DNA of 29,122 nucleotides from JBGSKV01 sp041740975 (GTDB lineage Bacteria; Bdellovibrionota_B; Oligoflexia; Oligoflexales; JALZUQ01): assembly GCA_041740975.1 (NCBI GenBank), contig JBGSKV010000118.1, positions 1 to 29,122 of the forward strand, written 5' to 3'. A model generated the notes under the pieces. It searched no databases and was not told the DNA's origin. It saw only the letters and a list, made by a program, of their open reading frames with translations. Below, one piece after another: positions 7,215 to 15,881 of this stretch. The position numbers and the translations under genes are program-made. The number at the start of each line of letters is the position of its first letter. The first letter of the stretch is position 1.

Positions 7215-7986
7215 GGTTTTTGCCCTGGATCACTCTGAGGATCACAATGGACATCTCGTACATCAAGTAGAGAGGGACTGCCATCGAAGTCTGAGTGATA
7301 GGATCTGGAGTGGGTGTGACGATTGCGGCCACAATGAAGACACCAACTATGACCATCCGACGGTGCGACGCAAGGGTCTGAGCATTGTAGAGTCCAACCA
7401 ATCCCAATAAAACCAGAATAACAGGCGCTTCGAAGATGACCCCAAAGCCCAGAAGCATAGTGAATACCACGGTAAGATAGTCTTTGACCGTAATGATGGG
7501 CGTCCCCACCTGTTGACCCAGCCCCATAAGCCATTCGAGTGCCAACGGTAGAATCAGAAAAAAACAGAAGCTAATACCCGCAACGAAAAGCAGGATCGAA
7601 GCCACGGCAAACGGTATGACGAACTTTCTTTCTTTTGGATACAGTGCTGGTTCGATGAATCGCCACAAATGATAAATCCAAAAAGGACAGCTACAGACGA
7701 TGGCCGATAAAATTGAAACTTTTATGGTCGCGATAAAAACATCCATCGGCCCGGTAAAATGCAAAGTTGCCGAATAGTCAGGTAAGGCCTGCTGCAAAGG
7801 GCGCTTCAAGAAATTAATAATGGCTGGAGCATTGGGTAGTGCGACGATAAACAAAACGGCCACGACGATGAGGCTATAAATAAGACGATTGCGAAGCTCG
7901 CGTAAGTGATCCGTGAGAGGCATGGCTCCCATTTCGCCCGGAGTGTCGTCCGTCGAACCGGCAATGGATTCGGTCTTTTCACTCAT
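7192..7986 (-). CDS. tatC: Sec-independent protein translocase TatC
   Basis: This is the twin-arginine signal peptide receptor of the inner membrane. The 264-residue protein shows six membrane segments and TatC signatures: HLRELRNRL before TM1 (about residues 27-35), FIEPALYPKERK in the first cytoplasmic loop, FEAPVILVLLGLVGL, and ATPTPDPITQTSMAVPLYLMYE at the last loops. Length is typical. The ATG lies three bases after the polA stop, and its GAGG ribosome site is inside the end of polA, so the two genes are probably co-expressed and coupled. tatA and tatB are not in the window. The last codons are duplicated in inverted orientation at 7113-7135. Confidence 0.96.
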   Translation of the reverse strand: MSEKTESIAGSTDDTPGEMGAMPLTDHLRELRNRLIYSLIVVAVLFIVALPNAPAIINFLKRPLQQALPDYSATLHFTGPMDVFIATIKVSILSAIVCSCPFWIYHLWRFIEPALYPKERKFVIPFAVASILLFVAGISFCFFLILPLALEWLMGLGQQVGTPIITVKDYLTVVFTMLLGFGVIFEAPVILVLLGLVGLYNAQTLASHRRMVIVGVFIVAAIVTPTPDPITQTSMAVPLYLMYEMSIVILRVIQGKNPNSGTHN

Positions 7987-7989
7987 GTT

Positions 7990-10854
7990 CTAATGTGCCT
8001 CAAGCCAGTTCTCACCATAACCTATTTCAGTCAGTAACGGTACATCCAGTGTAACAGCAGATTCCATGACACGCTTCACCATTTCGGATGCCATGGCGAT
8101 TTCGTCCTGCGGAACTTCAAGCACTAATTCGTCATGAACCTGCAAAAGAATGCGAGATTTAGCCTTCTTGGCCTGTAACTCCAGACTCAAATCCACCATT
8201 GCTTTTTTTATGATATCAGCCGAACTTCCCTGTATCGGCGTGTTAATGGCCATGTTTTCGGCGGCTACCTGCAGCATGCGATTGTCACTCTTAATATCCG
8301 GCAAACTTCGGCGACGTCCTGTAATGGTTTCCGTGTAACCCTTTCGCTTAGCGTCTTCAATGGCCCCACTAATGAATTTGCGAATGGCCGGGAAGCCCTC
8401 AAAGTATTTCTCTATGAAAAGCTTCGCTTCGTTCATGGAAACGCCAGTTTCTCGCGCTAAACGCTGGGGACCCATGCCATACATGATGCCGAAATTGATA
8501 GCCTTGGCATTGGCGCGCATATTATCGTCCACGTCATCAATGCTCACGCCAAAAACCTTGGCCGCCGTACTGCGATGAATATCCTCCCCCGCCAAAAACG
8601 CGGCCACCAATGACTTTTCCTTAGCGACATGCGCCATGACTCGAAGTTCCATTTGCGAGTAATCCGCCGAAAGGATGACGCAGTCGGAACTGGGAGCCCG
8701 AAAGGCTTTTCGTATCTCTTTGCCCAGCGTCGAACGGATCGGAATATTCTGTAAGTTAGGATTGTTCGAACTCAGTCGGCCAGTGGTCGTGCCCGTTTGA
8801 TTAAAATGCGTGTGGATGCGACCACTTTTGGGATCGATCAGCTCGGGAAGAGTATCCACGTAGGTGTTTTTTAACTTGGCCAATGTCCGGTAGTCCAAGA
8901 TAACCTGTGGTAATGGATGATCCGAAAGCTTTTCCATCATTGAAACGTCGGTGGAAAAACCTGATTTAGTCTTTTTGAGCCGCGTGATGCCGACTTTTTC
9001 ATGAACCTTCAGCTTTTCGTACATAATGTACTGCAGTTGCTTTGTGGAATTAATATTAAATTCTTCCCCAGCTTCTTTATAAATTTTCTCTTCGGCTTCA
9101 GCGATTTTTTTGTCTAGTAACCTCGATAGACTAGCAAGCGTCTTTTTATCGACATAAATCCCCGCCTGCTCCATGTTCGCTAAAACCGGGACCAATGGGA
9201 TTTCGATGGTTTCAAATAAATGCCAAAGTTTTTTTTCTTCAAGTTGTGGAAAGTAGCAATCGTAAAGTCGGAGAGTGTAATCCGCATCTTCGCAAGCATA
9301 TTCGGTCAAAAGATCGAGAGGCACCGACAGCATCGACTCGTCTTTTTTGACATTAATCAATTCACTAATGGGAATCTTTTTGAATTCTAAAACATTAAGA
9401 CACAATGAGTCTAATCCATAGGACGGCATGGCTGACTCGACTAAATACGCGGCGATCATCGTATCACCGTAAGGTCCTGCGACATCAATATCAATATTTT
9501 TTAACATCTGAAGATCAAACTTCAGATTATGCGCTACCTTACGGATGTCAGGCGACGCAAACATTTTCTTAAGCTGCGTCATGAACTCTTTTCGATTCAA
9601 TTCACTCGGGAAGTGTTCGTCGGCAAGTGGCAAATAATAAGCGTGCCCTTTTTCAAACGACAGACTAAGGCCGATGGGAACATCGCTCACGATGTTTAAG
9701 CCGGTCGTTTCCGTGTCAAATGCAGCAACGGAAGACTTCTGCCATTTGTCGACAACCTCCCGCCAAATCGCCGCCGTGTTAACTTGTTTATAATTGGGGT
9801 TAAAAACTCGCTCGACCTTTTTCACTTCAACGCCTTGATCCGCGTCAATATCATCGAACAATGAGGTTTTCTTTTTCTTTTTGGACGGCGCCGTCTTTTC
9901 TTCGACTGGTTTTTCATCCGATGAATTTGCAGCCTTCGTCTTAGTCAGGACGAGTTTTGACTCGCCACTCGCACTGCCTGCGATTCTATTGACTCGCGAG
10001 ACAATGGACTTAAACTCCATGCGTTCACAAAACTCTTCCAGCTGACCATTTCCCAAAATCGCCGCAGAAAAAGTCGACGACTCTAAATCAAAATTGAGCG
10101 GAATATCTGTCTTTATGGTAACGAGCTCGCGCGACAAATACACTTGTTCTTGGCCTGTTTTAAGCGCCTCAATTTGTCGTTGGTTGCCTATTTTGGCGAG
10201 ATTCGCATAAATATTCTCAAGACTGCCAAACTCACAGACGAGCTTCGCGGCGCCTTTTTCACCAATGCCCCGTACGCCGGGAACATTGTCACTGCTGTCA
10301 CCAATGATCGCGAGCGCATCAATGACATGGATGGGTGCACAACCAAACTTTTCGAAAACCTGGTCTTTATTTATGATGAGGGCTTCTTGCGCTTTCTTGG
10401 GAGCATATAAAGACACCCGCTCATTGATGAGCTGCATAAAGTCCTTGTCACCAGACACAATAAAATGATGCAAGTCGTCCGAGCGATACTGTGTGACTAA
10501 GCTGCCTATTAAATCATCTGCCTCGAACCCAGGCATTTTAAGAAGTGGGCAGCCTAGAATTTCGATCAACTCATAAAGAGGCTGGATCTGAGCCGCCAAA
10601 TCTTCTGGCATCTCGTCGCGATTGGCTTTGTATTCCGGGTAAAGAGTATGGCGAAAAGTCTTTTCCTTCGTATCCGTCGCAAACAATAAGTAATCAGGTT
10701 TCTCTTTCTCGATGAGACTAAGAATAAAGCTCAAACTTCCATAGAGCGCCGAAGTCGGTTGTCCAGATGCAGTGGTCAACGGTCTGGCGCCGAACGCATG
10801 ATAACTCCGAAAAGCCATGGCCATTGTGTCAATGATATAAAGGTTTTTTTTCAT
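7990..10854 (-). CDS. polA: DNA polymerase I
   Basis: The 954-residue protein has all three Pol I activities. The 5'-3' exonuclease (about 1-290) shows ATDTKEKTFRHTLYPEYKANR, GFEADDLIG and GDSSDNVPGVRGIGEKGAAKL. The 3'-5' exonuclease (about 372-560) keeps DTET (D380, E382), AHNLKFD and YACEDADYTL, so proofreading should be active. The polymerase domain shows RLSSNNPNLQNIPIR, SADYSQMELR, O-helix KAINFGIMYGMG and VHDELVLEVP. A Lys-rich linker (about 300-345, with KKKKKTSLFDDID) separates the exonucleases. It functions in Okazaki fragment processing and repair. It lies three bases upstream of tatC. The upstream region (10855-11017) is shared divergently with gltA. Confidence 0.98.
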   Translation of the reverse strand: MKKNLYIIDTMAMAFRSYHAFGARPLTTASGQPTSALYGSLSFILSLIEKEKPDYLLFATDTKEKTFRHTLYPEYKANRDEMPEDLAAQIQPLYELIEILGCPLLKMPGFEADDLIGSLVTQYRSDDLHHFIVSGDKDFMQLINERVSLYAPKKAQEALIINKDQVFEKFGCAPIHVIDALAIIGDSSDNVPGVRGIGEKGAAKLVCEFGSLENIYANLAKIGNQRQIEALKTGQEQVYLSRELVTIKTDIPLNFDLESSTFSAAILGNGQLEEFCERMEFKSIVSRVNRIAGSASGESKLVLTKTKAANSSDEKPVEEKTAPSKKKKKTSLFDDIDADQGVEVKKVERVFNPNYKQVNTAAIWREVVDKWQKSSVAAFDTETTGLNIVSDVPIGLSLSFEKGHAYYLPLADEHFPSELNRKEFMTQLKKMFASPDIRKVAHNLKFDLQMLKNIDIDVAGPYGDTMIAAYLVESAMPSYGLDSLCLNVLEFKKIPISELINVKKDESMLSVPLDLLTEYACEDADYTLRLYDCYFPQLEEKKLWHLFETIEIPLVPVLANMEQAGIYVDKKTLASLSRLLDKKIAEAEEKIYKEAGEEFNINSTKQLQYIMYEKLKVHEKVGITRLKKTKSGFSTDVSMMEKLSDHPLPQVILDYRTLAKLKNTYVDTLPELIDPKSGRIHTHFNQTGTTTGRLSSNNPNLQNIPIRSTLGKEIRKAFRAPSSDCVILSADYSQMELRVMAHVAKEKSLVAAFLAGEDIHRSTAAKVFGVSIDDVDDNMRANAKAINFGIMYGMGPQRLARETGVSMNEAKLFIEKYFEGFPAIRKFISGAIEDAKRKGYTETITGRRRSLPDIKSDNRMLQVAAENMAINTPIQGSSADIIKKAMVDLSLELQAKKAKSRILLQVHDELVLEVPQDEIAMASEMVKRVMESAVTLDVPLLTEIGYGENWLEAH

Positions 10855-10915
10855 ATCAAGTGCTGCCCCATCCTATCTCATGCTCGTCTACTGAACATGA
10901 TCTTATAGCCAAATA

Positions 10916-10943
10916 TTGCGAGGCAACGGTAGCTAAATTTAAT
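10916..10943 (+). promoter_or_regulatory. Possible promoter of gltA
   Basis: TTGCGA (10916-10921) and TTTAAT (10938-10943) are 16 bases apart in the polA/gltA divergent region. Both are imperfect, and the leader to ATG 11018 would be about 68 bases. Weak call. Confidence 0.3.
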
Positions 10944-11017
10944 TATCTCGGTTAAAATTATTCGCCATAGTAATAAAAAGACGCTGCTGATTGACGCTAC
11001 TTTCTTCCGGAGGTGAT

Positions 11018-12304
11018 ATGAGTGAGACCGCACAAATTAATCTAAATGGAAAAACTTTAGATTTACCAGTTGTGACTGGATCAGAAGGTGAAAAGGCCAT
11101 CGACATTAGCAACCTTCGTGCTCAGACAGGCTACATTACTCTCGACTATGGTTATGGAAATACGGGCGCAACCAAAAGTGCCATTACGTTTATCGACGGC
11201 GACGCCGGAATTCTTCGTTACCGCGGTTACAATATCGAAGAGCTTGCCGAGAAATCTACTTTTGTAGAAACGGCTTATCTTTTAATTAATGGATCACTTC
11301 CGAAAAAAAATGAACTCGAAGAATTCAGCACCAAGTTGGCGCGCCACTCTTTGATTCATGAAGATATGTTGCATTTTTATGACGGCTTCCCGTCAACGGC
11401 TCATCCCATGGCGATCCTGTCGTCAATGGTGAGTTCACTTTCTAGTTATTATCCAGACCTTTTGGATCCTACGTCGGAACACCAAGCCAATGAGTTGATG
11501 GCGCGCGTTCTTTCGAAAGTTCGGACGATTGCAGCGTACTCTTACAAAAAGTCCATTGGTCAGCCTGTCATGTATCCACGCAATGATTTGAGTTACTGTG
11601 CAAACTTTCTTTATATGATGTTCGCAGTTCCTTCAGAGCCGTTCGAAGTGGACGCTGATGTTGTTAAAGCCGTGAACCAACTTTTGATTCTTCACGCGGA
11701 CCATGAGCAAAACTGTTCGACTTCTACGGTCCGACTGGTGGGTTCTAGTCACGCGAACCTTTGCGCTTCCTTGGCCGCTGGCATCCTCGCATTGTGGGGA
11801 CCATTACACGGTGGTGCGAATCAAGCTGTTATTGAAATGCTTCAAGAAATCGAAAAGAACGGTGGCGATGTCAAAAAAGCAGTCGCACTCGCCAAAGACA
11901 AATCTAGCTCTTTCCGCTTGATGGGTTTTGGCCACCGAGTTTACAAAAACTATGACCCTCGGGCGCGCGTGTTGAAAAAATCATGCGATATTCTTTTGGC
12001 GAAAAAAGGCATTAATGATCCACTGCTCGACATCGCAAAACGCCTTGAAGAAGAAGCTTTAAAAGATCCTTATTTTGTTGATCGTAAACTTTATCCAAAC
12101 GTCGACTTTTACTCAGGCGTGATTTATCGCGCGCTTGGTATTCCTACGGATATGTTTACGGTGATGTTTGCCCTAGGGCGTCTTCCAGGATGGATCGCAC
12201 ACTGGTTAGAAATGCACAGTGATTCGCAAAGCCGTATCGGTCGTCCGCGTCAAATTTATACGGGCGCAACCGAAACCCCTTACACACCGATCGACCGGCG
12301 CTAG
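11018..12304 (+). CDS. gltA: Citrate synthase, type II (GltA)
   Basis: This enzyme condenses acetyl-CoA with oxaloacetate at the entry of the TCA cycle. The 428-residue product aligns closely by position with E. coli GltA: catalytic His264 in GPLHGGANQ, His306 in the signature GFGHRVYKNYDPRA, and Asp363 in NVDFYSG. The N-terminal small domain (LDLPVVTGSEGEKAIDISNLR) is that of hexameric type II enzymes. The start is ATG 11018, directly behind GGAGGTGAT (11009-11017), a nine-base complement to the 16S rRNA tail, so strong translation is expected. The frame is open upstream to TTG 10991, which is less likely. The EVE gene follows after two bases. Confidence 0.98.
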   Translation: MSETAQINLNGKTLDLPVVTGSEGEKAIDISNLRAQTGYITLDYGYGNTGATKSAITFIDGDAGILRYRGYNIEELAEKSTFVETAYLLINGSLPKKNELEEFSTKLARHSLIHEDMLHFYDGFPSTAHPMAILSSMVSSLSSYYPDLLDPTSEHQANELMARVLSKVRTIAAYSYKKSIGQPVMYPRNDLSYCANFLYMMFAVPSEPFEVDADVVKAVNQLLILHADHEQNCSTSTVRLVGSSHANLCASLAAGILALWGPLHGGANQAVIEMLQEIEKNGGDVKKAVALAKDKSSSFRLMGFGHRVYKNYDPRARVLKKSCDILLAKKGINDPLLDIAKRLEEEALKDPYFVDRKLYPNVDFYSGVIYRALGIPTDMFTVMFALGRLPGWIAHWLEMHSDSQSRIGRPRQIYTGATETPYTPIDRR

Positions 12305-12306
12305 TC

Positions 12307-12789
12307 GTGTCAAAGCATAAATTCTGGCTCATGAAAACTGAGCCAGATGTTTTTTCTTTCGAAGATCTCATCCAGTGCAAAAATCGAACGGATGCCTGGC
12401 AAGGCGTACGAAACTATCAGGCTCGCAATCTCATGCGGGATGATTTTAAGTTGGGCGATAAAGTTTTGATTTATCACAGCAGCACGACGCCACCAGGAGT
12501 TGCGGGATTAGCAGAAGTTGTCAAAGAGGCTTATCTGGATGCCTCCGCCAGCGATCCCAAAAGCCAGTACTACGACCCCAAGTCAAAAAATAAGCCGCAC
12601 AGCTGGGTCTGTGTCGATGTCAAAGCCACACATCGCCTGAAGAGCTTTGTAAGCCTCAGTAAGATTCGAGATCATCCCAAGCTCGCAAGCATGCTGGTGA
12701 TCAAAAGAGGTCAGCGCCTCTCCATCCAGCCTGTTCTGGAAAAAGAATGGGATGTGATTGTGAGTTTGGGCGAGCCTATTTTTATTTAA
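12307..12789 (+). CDS. EVE domain-containing protein
   Basis: The 160-residue protein is almost entirely an EVE domain (PUA/YTH-like fold). It starts with FWLMKTEPDVFSFEDL and continues through WQGVRNYQARNLMRDD, GDKVLIYHSS, GVAGLAEVVKEAYLD, the SWVCVDV strand and a C-terminal WDVIVSLG. EVE domains are thought to bind modified bases in DNA or RNA; they occur as stand-alone housekeeping proteins (THYN1 type) and in restriction systems. No restriction gene is near, so the stand-alone type is likely. The GTG start is two bases after the gltA stop without its own clear ribosome site, so translation may depend on gltA. The end overlaps the convergent lipoprotein gene by 4 bases. Confidence 0.88.
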   Translation: MSKHKFWLMKTEPDVFSFEDLIQCKNRTDAWQGVRNYQARNLMRDDFKLGDKVLIYHSSTTPPGVAGLAEVVKEAYLDASASDPKSQYYDPKSKNKPHSWVCVDVKATHRLKSFVSLSKIRDHPKLASMLVIKRGQRLSIQPVLEKEWDVIVSLGEPIFI

Positions 12790-14504
12790 TTTTCAGCTTG
12801 GATGACCGCATTATCCACGCCAAAGAATATATCGTAACTGTTGCAACCCGCTTTCGGACAAAAGCTTGGTCCGAAAAACTTAGCCTGGTAGCGAACTTGA
12901 TTCAGTTGACTCGCATTTACGGGCAGTGCTGAATAATCCAAGGATAAACTCGTAATATTGTAAAAGCTGAGCGGACGCAGCTCGCCGCTTTGCGTTTCAC
13001 CATCCATATCTGCATCGACCCAAATCGATAACTTCGCAAAGTCACGATCACGACCATCCAAAACCTGATTGAGGTCTGAGTCGAGGCTTGCCATAGCGTT
13101 ATAGCCATTTTTGAAGGATTTACCGTCGGTATGCTCGCCAAATAGTTCGCTACCATTGTCGATTTTGCCATTTTGGTTTCGGTCTAACGTTAATAATCCC
13201 ATGTATGGATAGATCCAACCCGAACTTTCCTTGAGGCCATCGGCGTTCAGATCAAATTTTACCTTTTGTCCGAGTCCATCGAGAGTGCGCACTGCTCTTT
13301 GTGATGTACTTAAGTCTAAAACGATTGGACTCACCAAAGAAAACTCATGAACGCATTGTTCACCGATGCGAGACCCACCATTGCTAAGGCCCTGAACCGT
13401 GATTCGATAGCGGCTACCACCGTCGGTATGAACTGTATTCCAGTTATTAGGTTTCACCACAAAATCCGACCACGGCACGAAGTTCACGCCATACAAGCGC
13501 ATGTCACGCGAGACCGCCGGGACTGTTTTTGAACCCATATTTGTCATGGTGTGATTATTTTTACAGGTAGGATCACCGAAACAGGTTCCATCTGTCGCTC
13601 GTTTATTTTCACTTGAGCCAATTTTCGAAGGCGTAATTCGCCACTTTTCTGCCCGACCAAAAATAACTAGTCGCAGGTTAGCCCCGCCCAGACGGAAGGA
13701 CTCGCCCCCAATCGTGCAGTTGGACATTTGCAAAGATTGACCAGAATTATTTGACGTACAACGCGTCGCCAGAACTTCACTGGTAGCTTGCGAAAGCCCA
13801 AGGCATCCGCGCTCAGATATTTCCAAGGCATCATTCGATTTTTTATGAAATTCAGAAATCATTTTTTCAATGATCGGATTCTCTACCGTATTACTTGGGG
13901 AAGTAGAAGTCGTGCCTTGAATTGAACTTGCGACGACCGTCGAAGTTAGGGGTTTGGACTGAAATACTTCCGCCGTTTTCTTTTTGATCTGCTCAAGACT
14001 CACGACTTGAACAGGTGGTGTACGCACTTGTGAAATGTCTTGCTCGTTGACTGCAGGAGTTGGATTGTCATAACCATCAAAGCTAATATCATCAAGGCGG
14101 ACATAACCTTCAAACACCGAGTTCAAATCACTTGCGGCTTCACCTTGCTTCACACAAGGATCCACGATGCGAACGATAGCTAGGCGCTCACCTGTTGTGA
14201 TTTGAACAATAGCAGAAACATGCACGACGGTTCCTTCTCGCAAGCGGCATATGCGGTCCGCTCCTCCTGCCTCACCAATTCCCATGTCCGTCGGAACTTT
14301 TATTTTGGCTTCCAAAACGTTTCCCGACTCTTGAATCATGGAAACAACTTGGCCATCTTCAATTTTTTTCTGGCCTGGAGGTGTGGGTAAGTTTCCTAAT
14401 TCCCTATGCACATATGGTGTTACTGCAGAGGACAGCAAAACAGGTTGTTGTTTGCAGCCTATAGGTAAGGTGCTAAGCACCAGCAAAAGCAAATAGAATT
14501 TCAG
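12786..14504 (-). CDS. Secreted lipoprotein with EF-hand-like calcium-binding region
   Basis: The C-terminal 160 residues hold several Asp-rich calcium loops: DLNADGLKE, DRNQNGKIDNGSELFG, DSDLNQVLDGRD and DADMDGETQSGEL, with SSGWIYPYMGLLTLD between them, a combination seen in large exported calcium-binding proteins. The middle is Ser/Thr-rich and then Cys-containing, and unrecognised. The frame is open to ATG 14591 (601 aa) and includes GTG 14534, but those first codons overlap a palindromic repeat (14512-14582). CTG 14504, with AAGGA six bases upstream, gives a clean lipoprotein signal (MKFYLLLLVLSTLPIGC), so it is preferred by inference; the product is then about 572 aa. Likely outer-membrane or surface anchored. 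Confidence 0.75.
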   Translation of the reverse strand: MKFYLLLLVLSTLPIGCKQQPVLLSSAVTPYVHRELGNLPTPPGQKKIEDGQVVSMIQESGNVLEAKIKVPTDMGIGEAGGADRICRLREGTVVHVSAIVQITTGERLAIVRIVDPCVKQGEAASDLNSVFEGYVRLDDISFDGYDNPTPAVNEQDISQVRTPPVQVVSLEQIKKKTAEVFQSKPLTSTVVASSIQGTTSTSPSNTVENPIIEKMISEFHKKSNDALEISERGCLGLSQATSEVLATRCTSNNSGQSLQMSNCTIGGESFRLGGANLRLVIFGRAEKWRITPSKIGSSENKRATDGTCFGDPTCKNNHTMTNMGSKTVPAVSRDMRLYGVNFVPWSDFVVKPNNWNTVHTDGGSRYRITVQGLSNGGSRIGEQCVHEFSLVSPIVLDLSTSQRAVRTLDGLGQKVKFDLNADGLKESSGWIYPYMGLLTLDRNQNGKIDNGSELFGEHTDGKSFKNGYNAMASLDSDLNQVLDGRDRDFAKLSIWVDADMDGETQSGELRPLSFYNITSLSLDYSALPVNASQLNQVRYQAKFFGPSFCPKAGCNSYDIFFGVDNAVIQAEN

Positions 14505-14511
14505 ATGAGAT

Positions 14512-14582
14512 CCTTCGCCATCGGCGAGTTTCACTCTTGATGACTCAGGATGACGCGTGCTTCGCTCATGTTGACAGACGTC
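14512..14582. repeat. Palindromic intergenic repeat between two lipoprotein genes
   Basis: The segment carries GAGATCCTTCGCC, CTCAGGATGACGCGTGCTTCGCTC and an internal TCGCC-ATC-GGCGA hairpin (14522-14534 region). Read on the minus strand it gives GAGCGAAGC, GTCATCCTGAG and GAAGGATCTC, the same motif type as at 141-170 and related to 21253-21280. It spans the gap between the two lipoprotein genes and supplies the apparent ribosome site of the downstream one. Confidence 0.5.
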
Positions 14583-15388
14583 TAGCGACATTTAAACCCA
14601 CTTGCGATAAATTGATTTTTACAAACATCGAAAAGCCTACCTTTACAGCTTGTCCAAATCAAAATTTTATTACTTATAGGAGGCAAGGCGGCGATGATGG
14701 GCGTGTAAGTTTTCGTGGCTGCATTCCAGGCACCGGTAACATCGTTGTGAGGGCTAGCAAAGTTATAATACCCAAAACTTGAGTTATCGCTTGCACCGAC
14801 ATAACCATGTAGCTGACAAACAAAATCGCGAGTGGCCCTATCTGCGCCAACTGCAGGATTCTGCCAACCTCCCGTGCCGATATTCGTTCCTGCCGCAGCA
14901 TTGTAATTTGCAACGCAAAGTGGATTTACGAAACTTTTGATAATATCTTTGGTTGGACCAGAGGTTTTTTTTCGGTCCATGTTGCCAGTCTTATAAGGCA
15001 CATCAAGCGGTGTGTTGAATGTCGCAGTCGCATCAAAAACAGGATTGGCGCTACAATTTGCCGAAGTCGATCCGACTCCCACCCCCACTCCGCTGCCACT
15101 AGAGCCTGATTCATTGCCGCCAGTGCCAGTCACACCGTTGTTCCCGATGGTGCCACCACCATTCGATCCGCCATTGTTGCCGTTTTGTTTAAAGTCAGGA
15201 ATGCCGTCACCATTTTTGTCTTGTTGACTGTCAGGTATACCGTCACCATTTGTGTCCGCACCGTTTTGATTCGAATTATTATTTTTTTTGCCGAGTTGAT
15301 TAGAGTTAAAAGACGCGTCTTTGCACGACAAAAGTCCGGTTAGACCCATTACGCAAACTGATGTGACGATGGAAGGACGTTTTTTCAT
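14582..15388 (-). CDS. Lipoprotein with thrombospondin type 3-like repeats
   Basis: The 268-residue product starts with a lipoprotein signal peptide ending GLLSC (Cys22). Two calcium-type repeats follow (ADTNGDGIPDSQQ and DKNGDGIPDFKQ, about 44-68), then a Gly/Asn/Ser-rich flexible linker (about 70-110). The C-terminal domain (about 112-268) has seven or so cysteines, including VCQLHGY, CKGRLFDVC and the terminal KCR, suggesting disulfides in the periplasm or on the surface. TSP3-type repeats are common in OmpA-like and surface lipoproteins of this kind of bacterium. The globular domain is not recognised. It lies upstream of the EF-hand lipoprotein on the same strand, so both are candidate calcium-binding envelope proteins. 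Confidence 0.8.
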   Translation of the reverse strand: MKKRPSIVTSVCVMGLTGLLSCKDASFNSNQLGKKNNNSNQNGADTNGDGIPDSQQDKNGDGIPDFKQNGNNGGSNGGGTIGNNGVTGTGGNESGSSGSGVGVGVGSTSANCSANPVFDATATFNTPLDVPYKTGNMDRKKTSGPTKDIIKSFVNPLCVANYNAAAGTNIGTGGWQNPAVGADRATRDFVCQLHGYVGASDNSSFGYYNFASPHNDVTGAWNAATKTYTPIIAALPPISNKILIWTSCKGRLFDVCKNQFIASGFKCR

Positions 15389-15432
15389 TTCCGGCCCCTT
15401 TTGCCTTGAAAAAAAGAATATCGGTTAGCCCG

Positions 15433-15440
15433 TTATCGGA
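15433..15440 (-). promoter_or_regulatory. Possible promoter element (TCCGATAA) of the 15388 gene
   Basis: On the minus strand TCCGATAA lies 45 bases upstream of the start codon. A near-identical ACCGATAA lies 36 bases upstream of the next lipoprotein gene (15810-15817), both preceded by AAACC. The octamers resemble the FliA (sigma28) -10, GCCGATAA, but no correctly spaced TAAA -35 is present. Confidence 0.3.
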
Positions 15441-15507
15441 CTTTTCCCGGTTTTCATTGAGGGCTTGGGCAGTGTTATTTATTTCAATAGATTCAAAAGG
15501 TTACGCC

Positions 15508-15774
15508 TCAAGAACAAGTCTTAATTCCACAAGGATGGAGTAGACAACCTGACGCATCTCTTTGGTTTGATGGGGCCATAAAGCATAAAGGGTCGGTGTT
15601 TTCACGGCATAATATGTAGACGCTTGGGCACTGGGAGTTTTCTGAACCATCCAGTGTTGGGATTTCACCATATTTGCCAGCTTTTCCAGTTTCTGTAGTT
15701 TGCGCAGAATTTTTGGAGTCCGATCCGCATGCCTGTAATACTAGAAACATTGCGATAATTATTGATTTTTTCAC
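15508..15774 (-). CDS. Small cysteine-rich lipoprotein, 88 aa
   Basis: The GTG start (15772-15774) is preceded by GGGG at suitable spacing. Residues 1-15 are a lipoprotein signal, and the lipobox LQAC places the lipid on Cys16. The mature domain of about 70 residues has six further cysteines, spaced as SQCPSVYILC, PLCF, SGCLLHPC and KTCS, which should form disulfides in the periplasm. No known family is recognised. It lies between the TSP3 lipoprotein and the barrel protein on the same strand, and shares the CCGATAA upstream motif with the former. Confidence 0.72.
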   Translation of the reverse strand: MKKSIIIAMFLVLQACGSDSKNSAQTTETGKAGKYGEIPTLDGSENSQCPSVYILCRENTDPLCFMAPSNQRDASGCLLHPCGIKTCS

Positions 15775-15809
15775 GTGCGAACCCCGATTTGTGACTAGTT
15801 GTACGGGGC

Positions 15810-15817
15810 TTATCGGT
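15810..15817 (-). promoter_or_regulatory. Possible promoter element (ACCGATAA) of the 15774 gene
   Basis: On the minus strand ACCGATAA is 36 bases upstream of the GTG start, with TTTTTAAACC just before it. It pairs with the motif at 15433-15440; see that entry. A sigma28-like site is possible but the -35 spacing is not canonical. Confidence 0.3.
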
Positions 15818-15881
15818 CCGAAAAGGTTTAAAAATAACCGAGAGCGGTCATAAAACGTATTCTTCTGTATTCAGAAATCAT

